From assembly GCA_016744655.1 (NCBI GenBank), contig JADGDY010000032.1, positions 1 through 36,507 on the forward strand: a stretch of DNA of 36,507 nucleotides, in the 5' to 3' direction. The stretch is from Bacteroidales bacterium (GTDB taxonomy: Bacteria; Bacteroidota; Bacteroidia; Bacteroidales; UBA12170). Positions 25,472 through 31,468 of this stretch are shown here, in pieces. Numbering within the stretch: position 1 is the first letter of the stretch; the number at the start of each line of letters is the position of its first letter. The position numbers and the translations under genes were made by a program. The notes under the pieces were generated by a model. The model was not told the origin of the DNA and ran no database searches. It worked only from the letters and a program-made list of their open reading frames with translations.

Positions 25472-25822
25472 TTGGTCAATTTTTTAATATAAAATGCTAA
25501 TGCATGCAAAATTGCAATTTTTATTTGGGAGTATGAAATTATTGCAGCTGATTATTGTTAATGGTGTGTAAATGGAGGCTTGCTGTAGTTCCTATTGATA
25601 TTTTAGATGGATAGTTAATGATAAATATTCCATTAAGAATAGTTTGGAGCTCAATGTGTGAAACTAGAATTAGTGAGTGCTTAACCATATAACTCTCTCT
25701 GTTAAAACAAAAAAATCACGCAAAGAAAATGCAAAGGTGAATCGCAAAGTTCGCATTAGAAACTAGAAGTAAACTTATACTCGATAGTTAAGCTTGAACA
25801 TCCAGCATCGAGCATCCAGCAA
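25472..25822. other. intergenic gap with short repeat remnants
   Basis: No gene is seen. At about 25714-25757 there is a stretch rich in CGCAAAG-type words (CACGCAAAG, GCAAAGGTG, CGCAAAGTTCGC), typical of old intergenic repeats. Heptamer repeats follow at 25799. Confidence 0.4.
25799..25819 (+). repeat. three-unit heptamer repeat (CATCCAG / CATCGAG)
   Basis: CATCCAG, CATCGAG and CATCCAG are directly adjacent, just past the stop codon of the DUF1599 gene. They have the same 7-bp period as the longer tandem at 23129. Confidence 0.6.
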
Positions 25823-26365
25823 CTATTTCTTCTCAGATAATAAAATCAAAGCAAACAGCGCATAATTAATCATGTCTTGATAATTAGCATCTAATCCTTC
25901 AGAAACAATGGTTTTGCCTTCGTTATCTTCTATGGATTTAATTCTGAGGAGCTTCATTAATATGATGTCGTCTAGAGAAGAAATACGCATATTTCGCCAT
26001 GCTTCGTCATAATCGTGGTTTTTGTCTTCCATCAAAGACATAGAGCCAGTGACATGAGTATCATAGAGTTTTTCGAGTTCCTTTGGTTCGATATCTCCAC
26101 TTTCTCCTGAGCCTCGCTCCAATTGAATAAGAGCCATTACCGAATAATTAACGATGCCAATAAACTCTGGTTCAATTCCTTCGTTTACTTTGCTGTTTCC
26201 TTTTTCTTGAATGGAACGAATTCTACTAGCTTTAATATAGATTTGGTCAGTTAATGAGCTGGTTCTGAGTATTCGCCACGCGCTACCGTAATCAATCATC
26301 TTGTTCATGAATACGCTTTTACACAGCGCAATGGCTTCTTTGAATTGTTGGCTAGTATTTGACAT
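25823..26365 (-). CDS. DUF1599 protein with two tandem repeats
   Basis: The 180-residue cytosolic protein consists of two copies of the DUF1599 unit. The first (about residues 20-82) has DYGSAWRILRTSSLTDQIYIKA and ends VNYSVMALIQL. The second (about 113-178) has DYDEAWRNMRISSLDDIILMK and ends INYALFALILL. The family has been called nucleotide-modification-associated; its reaction is not known to me. It is divergent from folP, sharing a 38-bp promoter region, an arrangement common in Bacteroidota. It has its own -7 element. Confidence 0.88.
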   Translation of the reverse strand: MSNTSQQFKEAIALCKSVFMNKMIDYGSAWRILRTSSLTDQIYIKASRIRSIQEKGNSKVNEGIEPEFIGIVNYSVMALIQLERGSGESGDIEPKELEKLYDTHVTGSMSLMEDKNHDYDEAWRNMRISSLDDIILMKLLRIKSIEDNEGKTIVSEGLDANYQDMINYALFALILLSEKK

Positions 26366-26387
26366 TGGATATATCTTCTTAATTTAG
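26358..26387 (+). promoter_or_regulatory. candidate folP promoter
   Basis: TTTG at 26358-26361, an 18-bp spacer, then TAATTTAG at 26380-26387, one mismatch from TAnnTTTG. It ends 16 bp before the folP ATG and overlaps the divergent gene's start region. Confidence 0.4.
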
Positions 26388-26390
26388 CCG

Positions 26391-26398
26391 CAAAATTA
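26391..26398 (-). promoter_or_regulatory. -7 promoter element for the DUF1599 gene
   Basis: On the minus strand this is TAATTTTG followed by C, a perfect TAnnTTTG, 25 bp before the ATG at 26365. Confidence 0.5.
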
Positions 26399-26403
26399 AT
26401 TAA

Positions 26404-27267
26404 ATGAACGAAAACTACACCTCTTTTTCGAAATTTCAATGTGGAGATTTGTCTCTCAATTTGGAAAGCCCTCAGATTATGGGGATTCTGAACTTGACAA
26501 AGGATAGTTTTTTTGATGGTGGAAGATATCACGAAGGAGATGCTTTTTTAAAGCAAGCAGAAAAATTGCTTAAGGAAGGATGTTCCATTATTGATATTGG
26601 AGCAGCTTCTACACGGCCTGGAGCAGAATTGATAGATGAGGAAGAGGAGTGGAGTGTTTTGGAAAAGCCATTGTTGAAATTGAGAAAAGAGTTTCCGCAA
26701 ATTATTTTTTCTGTTGATACTTATAATGCAGCTCAGGTTAAGAAATGTGATGCCATTGGAGTAAACATCATTAATGATATTTCTGGCGGTTCGTGGAATG
26801 AGGAAATGTATGCAGAGGTTTCCAAATTCAATATGGCTTATGTGATGATGCATATCAAAGGTGAGCCCAAAACCATGCAGAGCAAAACGGAATATTCTAA
26901 TGTTATTGGAGATGTGAAGAATTATTTTGAGGAGGGCATCAAGAAACTTAATGAGCTTCAATTTGATAATATCATTTTAGACCCAGGTTTTGGATTTGCA
27001 AAAACCTTGGAACAGAATTACAAATTATTGGCAAAAATGAGTCAATTGGAGGGTTTAGGATATCCGTTATTGGCAGGATTGAGTAGGAAATCTATGATAT
27101 TTAGAGCGCTTGAGATTAAGCCAGGTGAAGCCTTAAATGGAACCACAGCCTTGAATATTTTGGCTTTGCAAAATGGCGCTAAAATTCTACGAGTTCACGA
27201 TGCTAAAGAAGCTCATGAAACCATTCAACTCTTTTCACTGTATAAAGAAGGTGAAAGAGCTGTATAG
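26404..27267 (+). CDS. folP: dihydropteroate synthase
   Basis: The 287-residue TIM-barrel enzyme joins p-aminobenzoate to dihydropterin pyrophosphate in folate synthesis; it is the sulfonamide target. The sequence shows MGILNLTKDSFFDGG (pterin and phosphate loop), DIGAASTRPGA, VDTYNAAQ and INDISGG. It also has MMHIKGEPKTMQ, LDPGFGFAKTLEQN, AGLSRKSM and the C-terminal RVHDAKEAHET. Length is standard. It is divergent from DUF1599 and 88 bp upstream of cdaA on the same strand. Confidence 0.97.
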   Translation: MNENYTSFSKFQCGDLSLNLESPQIMGILNLTKDSFFDGGRYHEGDAFLKQAEKLLKEGCSIIDIGAASTRPGAELIDEEEEWSVLEKPLLKLRKEFPQIIFSVDTYNAAQVKKCDAIGVNIINDISGGSWNEEMYAEVSKFNMAYVMMHIKGEPKTMQSKTEYSNVIGDVKNYFEEGIKKLNELQFDNIILDPGFGFAKTLEQNYKLLAKMSQLEGLGYPLLAGLSRKSMIFRALEIKPGEALNGTTALNILALQNGAKILRVHDAKEAHETIQLFSLYKEGERAV

Positions 27268-27324
27268 GTTTTTATCATTTGGATGATTTCGCTTAAATAG
27301 CATCCTCAGAATCAATTTTTAAAA

Positions 27325-27332
27325 TACCTTTG
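27325..27332 (+). promoter_or_regulatory. -7 promoter element for cdaA
   Basis: TACCTTTG followed by C is a perfect TAnnTTTG, 23 bp before the ATG at 27356. cdaA could thus be transcribed apart from folP. Confidence 0.5.
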
Positions 27333-27355
27333 CCGCCTTAATTAAGAAATACTGA

Positions 27356-28153
27356 ATGTTAGCATTTGTAACAGGTTTTATAGAGTTGAGATTCCTCGAT
27401 GTATTAGATATCGCGCTGGTTGCGGTACTTCTTTACATGCTCTATACTTTGTTAAAAGGAACTGTTGCCATTAATATTTTTGCAGGTATTGCAGCCATCT
27501 ATTTCATTTGGCGATTGGTGGTGGCTTTACAAATGGAAATGCTAAGCCAAATCCTTGGAGCTTTTATTGGGGTTGGTTTTATTGCTTTGATTATTGTTTT
27601 TCAGCCAGAACTCCGACAATTTCTCTTGGTTTTTGGAACTCCAAAAGTTCTAGAGATATTACCAGAAAGATTAAAGTTTCTATTTCAAAACTTCCAAACA
27701 GAACAACCAAATTTAGATTCTGATGCTATAATTCAAGCTTGTAGAAGAATGGGGGAGGATAAAACTGGAGCATTAATAGTGGTAGCACATCAGCATGAAT
27801 TAGCTGATATTATTGAAACAGGAGAAGTAATGAAAGCTAGAATCTCTGACCAATTAATTGAGAATATCTTCTTTAAGAATAGCCCGCTTCACGATGGTGC
27901 CATGGTGATTAGTAATAATATCATTCAGGCTTCAGGATGTATTTTACCGGTTTCGAAAAATAGAAATATTGATGTTTCCATGGGCCTAAGACATAGAGCA
28001 GCCATAGGAATCACCGAAGATACAGATGCAGTTTCTTTGATCGTATCAGAAGAAACAGGCCATATTTCTTATTGTAAAAATGGAGTGGTGATTCAGAATG
28101 TTCAAGCCCATCAATTAAAGAATTTCTTGGATAAGGAGTTTAATCCGGTTTAG
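27356..28153 (+). CDS. cdaA: diadenylate cyclase (c-di-AMP synthase), CdaA/DacA type
   Basis: The 265-residue protein has three N-terminal membrane helices (to about residue 95) and a cytosolic DAC domain that makes c-di-AMP from two ATP. Catalytic motifs are LHDGAMVI at about 179-186 and GLRHRAAIG at about 211-219. The length is normal for the family, and the TAG stop follows PV. The last 35 codons (28049-28153) are repeated 971 bp downstream with only third-position changes. The gene's present 3' end may therefore have been delivered by the inserted toxin-antitoxin element. A -7 promoter element lies in front. Confidence 0.96.
   Translation: MLAFVTGFIELRFLDVLDIALVAVLLYMLYTLLKGTVAINIFAGIAAIYFIWRLVVALQMEMLSQILGAFIGVGFIALIIVFQPELRQFLLVFGTPKVLEILPERLKFLFQNFQTEQPNLDSDAIIQACRRMGEDKTGALIVVAHQHELADIIETGEVMKARISDQLIENIFFKNSPLHDGAMVISNNIIQASGCILPVSKNRNIDVSMGLRHRAAIGITEDTDAVSLIVSEETGHISYCKNGVVIQNVQAHQLKNFLDKEFNPV
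28049..28153 (+). repeat. direct repeat A: last 35 codons of cdaA
   Basis: This copy is joined to the full-length gene. It matches 29020-29124 at 99 of 105 bases without gaps. The six differences are at 28051, 28069, 28111, 28114, 28150 and 28153, all third codon positions and all synonymous. Confidence 0.95.
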
Positions 28154-28173
28154 GGTAAATGTATACTTTAAAT

Positions 28174-28277
28174 TGTCCACAGATTTTCATAAATTAACAC
28201 AGATCACATACAAAGCTAAGCTTTGCTATAATTCATAAGTAGATATAATTCGTGAAAATTAGCGTAATTCGTGGACA
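28174..28277. repeat. interspersed inverted repeat (TGTCCAC ... GTGGACA)
   Basis: A 104-bp stretch is bounded by TGTCCACAGATT and AATTCGTGGACA. It contains words such as CGTGAAAATTAGCGTAATTCGTGG that resemble common Bacteroidota intergenic repeats. A central palindrome AAAGCTAAGCTTT is present. It lies inside the inserted segment between cdaA and the antitoxin. From 28278 to 28374 I see nothing further. Confidence 0.5.
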
Positions 28278-28374
28278 GTTTTTCTCTTTTATTAATCCTT
28301 GATTTTTTAATTAGAACTGTAAGTATGAGTTTACACTGTAATTTGAATCAAATCATTTGTTTAGCTATAACATA

Positions 28375-28659
28375 TTATGTTGAAATAGGGTTAACTTGAA
28401 TTTGTCCACCAATAGCTTTTAGAACTTTCATGATAGTTGCGAATTGAGGTTTGGCTCCATCAGAAAGTGCTTTGTATAAACTTGGTCTACTTAATCCAGT
28501 TTCTTCAGCAATTTTAGTCATTCCAATTGCTTTCGCGATGTGGCCAATCGCATTTATTATATCATTGGTATTTCCTTCTTCTAAAACATTATTTAAATAT
28601 TCAGCAATCATCTCTTGACTGTCCAAATAATCTGCTATATCGAATTTTGTTGTTTCCAT
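28375..28659 (-). CDS. HigA-like antitoxin (addiction module antidote protein)
   Basis: The 94-residue protein (ATG at 28659, METTKFDIADYL) is of the small antidote family that pairs with HigB/RelE-like toxins. The signatures are DYLDSQEMIAEYLN near the start and a helix-turn-helix at about 45-70 (GMTKIAEETGLSRPSLYKAL). A C-terminal SDGAKPQFATIMKVLKAIG follows. It should bind the toxin and repress the operon. An in-frame ATG at 28668 would overlap the toxin gene by 8 bp. Toxin-first order is usual for this family. Confidence 0.9.
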   Translation of the reverse strand: METTKFDIADYLDSQEMIAEYLNNVLEEGNTNDIINAIGHIAKAIGMTKIAEETGLSRPSLYKALSDGAKPQFATIMKVLKAIGGQIQVNPIST

Positions 28660-28660
28660 T

Positions 28661-28966
28661 TTAATCATTTATTTTTCTCCAAATTTCTTTTGCTTTCAAA
28701 ATATCTCTTTGTTGGGAAGATTTGTCACCACCAACTAGTAAAATGATTATTTTCCCGTTCTTCTCTTTGAAATAAACTCTATAACCTTTGGCATAATTCA
28801 CCTTAAGTTCTAGTATTCCATCCCCAACAGGCTTACAATCTCCAAAATGTCCATCAGATTCAATTTTTTGAATCCTAAATAGGATTTTTGCTTTGGCTTT
28901 TAGGTCTTTGAGCTTTCTAAACCATTTTTCAAACTCAGTTGTTTTTTCAATAAAGAATATTTGCAT
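28661..28966 (-). CDS. RelE/HigB-like toxin (addiction module killer protein)
   Basis: The 101-residue product starts at the ATG at 28966 (MQIFFIEKTTEFEKWF). A frame starting at 28984 would put its ATG inside the promoter, so I reject it. The sequence shows the typical helix EFEKWFRKLKDLKAKAKI, then GDCKPVGDGILELKV, GYRVYFKEKNGKIIILLVGG and the KSSQQRDILKAKEIW tail. In relatives this is a ribosome-dependent mRNA endonuclease. It is the first gene of the pair and ends 1 bp before the antitoxin ATG. The whole cassette sits between two copies of the cdaA 3' end. Confidence 0.9.
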   Translation of the reverse strand: MQIFFIEKTTEFEKWFRKLKDLKAKAKILFRIQKIESDGHFGDCKPVGDGILELKVNYAKGYRVYFKEKNGKIIILLVGGDKSSQQRDILKAKEIWRKIND

Positions 28967-29010
28967 GTATCTAAGTGGATACAAATATACGAATTGTTTT
29001 TGATATCAAA
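28967..29010 (-). promoter_or_regulatory. toxin-antitoxin promoter with two palindromes
   Basis: On the minus strand there is TTTG at 29010-29007, a 17-bp spacer and a perfect -7 TATATTTG at 28989-28982. Between the -7 box and the start codon lies the inverted repeat GTATC-N6-GATAC (28967-28982). A second palindrome, TTTGATATCAAA (28999-29010), covers the -33 box. Both are good operator candidates for autoregulation by the antitoxin. Confidence 0.6.
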
Positions 29011-29019
29011 TATTCAATG

Positions 29020-29124
29020 GAGGAAACAGGCCATATTTCATATTGTAAAAATGGAGTGGTGATTCAGAATGTTCAAGCCCACCAGTTAAAGAATTTCTTG
29101 GATAAGGAGTTTAATCCGGTATAA
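29020..29124 (+). repeat. direct repeat B: detached second copy of the cdaA 3' end
   Basis: It encodes the same 34 residues plus stop as the end of cdaA (EETGHISYCKNGVV ... KEFNPV). An ATG at 29017 in frame makes a 35-residue mini-frame. Relative to copy A it has only synonymous third-position changes, and its stop is TAA instead of TAG. It is likely the displaced original gene end and is now non-functional. Confidence 0.92.
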
Positions 29125-29142
29125 GAAAGTAATTTATAATTC

Positions 29143-30390
29143 TTAAATCTCCTCAATCACAAACCCAGTCTTCTTTAAATCATTCCAGAAATCAGGGTAG
29201 GACTTGTTGACCACATTAGGACTTTCAATGGTGATTTCACCAAAAGGAATAGCCAAAGGAGCAAAGGACATGGCCATACGGTGGTCGGCAAAAGTTCTTA
29301 CTGGGCGATTAATCTTTACTTCAGATGCTTCTAACTTAATGCTATCCTCAGAAGTGTCTAGCGTTAAGCCCATATCTTTAAGCTCAGTATGTAGTGCATG
29401 AATTCTATCTGTTTCTTTGAAACGAAGATTGTGTAATCCGTGGAACTCTCCGCTAATTCCTAAGCCAGCTGAAGTACAAACCAAAGTTTGAACCATATCA
29501 GGATAATCTAAGAAGTTATGCTTGAAATGTTTACAATGGTTGTTGGTTTTGGTTAAGCGAACTCCGTTTTCTAAAAACTCACTATGAACTCCAAATTGCT
29601 CGTAAACTTCAGCAATCATTGAGTCACCTTGAATACTGTCTTTCTTTAAGCCATGTAAAAATAAATCAACATCCTCAGAAAAAGCAGCCATTTGATACCA
29701 ATAAGAAGCAGCACTCCAATCACTTTCTACATGATATTCTCTGCGACTCGAATATTGTTGCTTTTTAATGGCGATGGCATTTTCATGCATCAAAATTTCT
29801 ATACCAAAATGCTCCATTACTCGGGCTGTCATTTTAATATAAGGCATGGAAGCCACTTCGCCTTTCAAATACATGATGAGGCCATTAGTCATTTTGGGAG
29901 CCATCAACATCAAAGCAGAAATATATTGAGAACTCACGGTAGCATCAATATCTATAACTCCACCTTTAATTCTTTTACCTTCCACTAAAATTGGAGGAAA
30001 TCCAGGGTTTTCTATATATCTGATATTGGCACCAATTTCTTTTAATGTATCCACTAAAATTTCTAATGGACGTTCTTTCATCCTTTCAGAACCAGTAATT
30101 AACGATTTTACATTTATAGCAGAAGCATAAGCCGTTATAAATCGCATGGCCGTACCTGAGTCTTGCATATCAAGGGTTACGGAAATGTTGGTTCCTTTTA
30201 AGCGTAATAGTGTTTCTAATGCACTAAGAAGTACTTTGGTATCATTGCTTTTCGAAAGGTTTTCAATTTGTAAATCATCAGAGCCTAGAATGGCATCTAT
30301 AACTAGTAGTCTATTACTTTCGCTTTTTGATGCAGGCAAATAAATATCGCCCTTCAATTCTTTATTGGCTTTTCTAACGATATAACTCAT
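29143..30390 (-). CDS. aroA: 3-phosphoshikimate 1-carboxyvinyltransferase (EPSP synthase)
   Basis: The product has 415 residues from the ATG at 30390, one base after the aroB stop. A longer frame reaches 30480, but it would run back into aroB. It transfers enolpyruvate from PEP to shikimate-3-phosphate in the aromatic amino acid pathway. Motifs are LPASKSESNRLL (PEP and S3P binding), GTAMRFITAY, SERMKERP, the Asp/Lys region VESDWSAASYW, and FKETDRIHAL near the C-terminus. The sequence is divergent from E. coli AroA and of the Bacteroidota type. Last gene of the four-gene operon that starts at 34986. Confidence 0.95.
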   Translation of the reverse strand: MSYIVRKANKELKGDIYLPASKSESNRLLVIDAILGSDDLQIENLSKSNDTKVLLSALETLLRLKGTNISVTLDMQDSGTAMRFITAYASAINVKSLITGSERMKERPLEILVDTLKEIGANIRYIENPGFPPILVEGKRIKGGVIDIDATVSSQYISALMLMAPKMTNGLIMYLKGEVASMPYIKMTARVMEHFGIEILMHENAIAIKKQQYSSRREYHVESDWSAASYWYQMAAFSEDVDLFLHGLKKDSIQGDSMIAEVYEQFGVHSEFLENGVRLTKTNNHCKHFKHNFLDYPDMVQTLVCTSAGLGISGEFHGLHNLRFKETDRIHALHTELKDMGLTLDTSEDSIKLEASEVKINRPVRTFADHRMAMSFAPLAIPFGEITIESPNVVNKSYPDFWNDLKKTGFVIEEI

Positions 30391-30391
30391 C

Positions 30392-31465
30392 TTAGTTCTC
30401 TTTATAAAATTTGATTGATTCTTTGATGTCGTCCAAATTTGTGTCTTGATTGATGACCGATTTCCCAATGGATGATACAAAGGTAAGATTTAATTTATTC
30501 CCACTCTTCTTTTTATCTTGTCCTAATAAAGATTCTATTTGATTTAGGAATTCTTCGGTGATGTCATATGCTTGATAGTAACTAGATATACCTTTGAAAA
30601 TACTAGTGTACTCATCTTGGCTTAATAGGCCTTTTTTAACAGATAAATAAGATTCTAGAATCATTCCTATAGCTACAGCTTCCCCATGAAGTAAAGGATT
30701 TGAATCATTTTTTAATGAATAGCTTTCTAGGGCATGTCCTAAAGTATGTCCAAAATTCAGTGTTTTTCTGATGTTTTTTTCTGTAAAATCTTGCTCCACC
30801 ACTTCCTTTTTTATGAGGATGCTATTTTCGATATAACCTTCTATGTTTTCTACTGAAAGCTCTTTTACTTGAATAAGTGTTTCCCAATGGTTTTTATCAG
30901 TAATTAGGCCATGTTTTAGCATCTCTGCCCAACCACTTAAAATTTGTCTTTGGTCTAAAGAATTTAGAAATGAAGTTTGAATGAAAAGGCTTTTAGGTTC
31001 ATTAAATAATCCAACTTGATTTTTAAAATGACCCAAATTAACAGCTGTTTTACCACCAATACTGGCATCAACCATTGATAATAGACTGGTTGGAATATTT
31101 ACAAAATCCATTCCTCTCTTAAAAGTTGAAGCAATAAATCCTCCCAAATCAGAAATCATTCCACCACCAAAGTTAATGAGAAGACTAGACCTGTCAGCCT
31201 CGTATTCTCCTAAAGCATGCCAAAGCTGAGCTGCTATTTCAATGTCTTTTGATGATTCTCCAGCTTCAATAACGAGAACCTCCGCTTTTTTAATCTCCTC
31301 GGACTCTTGTTGTAAAATGGGCCAACAATGCTCCATTATATTTTCATCCATGAGAATAAATAGCTTGGAGTATTCATGTTTTGCTATATAAAAATCCAAT
31401 TGTTCTCCAGCCGATTCGCAAATGTAAATGGGGTAGTTTTGGGTTGATATTATGCTTTCTTTCAT
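30392..31465 (-). CDS. aroB: 3-dehydroquinate synthase
   Basis: The 357-residue enzyme carries out the second step of the shikimate pathway with NAD and Zn. It shows the NAD loop INFGGGMISDLGGF, the IPTSLLSMVDASIGGKTAVN stretch, WAEMLKHGLI and the metal site NFGHTLGHALES. Length is standard. It lies 3 bp after the nuclease stop and 1 bp before the aroA start, so aroB and aroA are co-transcribed. Two consecutive-pathway enzymes in tandem support the assignment. Confidence 0.97.
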   Translation of the reverse strand: MKESIISTQNYPIYICESAGEQLDFYIAKHEYSKLFILMDENIMEHCWPILQQESEEIKKAEVLVIEAGESSKDIEIAAQLWHALGEYEADRSSLLINFGGGMISDLGGFIASTFKRGMDFVNIPTSLLSMVDASIGGKTAVNLGHFKNQVGLFNEPKSLFIQTSFLNSLDQRQILSGWAEMLKHGLITDKNHWETLIQVKELSVENIEGYIENSILIKKEVVEQDFTEKNIRKTLNFGHTLGHALESYSLKNDSNPLLHGEAVAIGMILESYLSVKKGLLSQDEYTSIFKGISSYYQAYDITEEFLNQIESLLGQDKKKSGNKLNLTFVSSIGKSVINQDTNLDDIKESIKFYKEN

Positions 31466-31468
31466 GGA

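Noticed and set aside
26548-26961. 137-residue minus-strand frame
   Set aside because: It is antisense to folP and rich in His, Asn, Ile and Ser in the way of a complementary shadow frame.
28173-28185. TTGTCCACA, one base from a DnaA box, in a window that also contains dnaA
   Set aside because: It is a single site inside an interspersed repeat with no cluster of boxes or AT-rich unwinding region, so it is not evidence for oriC.
29017-29124. 35-residue mini-gene starting at the ATG before the second cdaA end
   Set aside because: The product would be only a fragment of the DAC domain without catalytic motifs. Its silent substitutions are better explained by its past as the true gene end.
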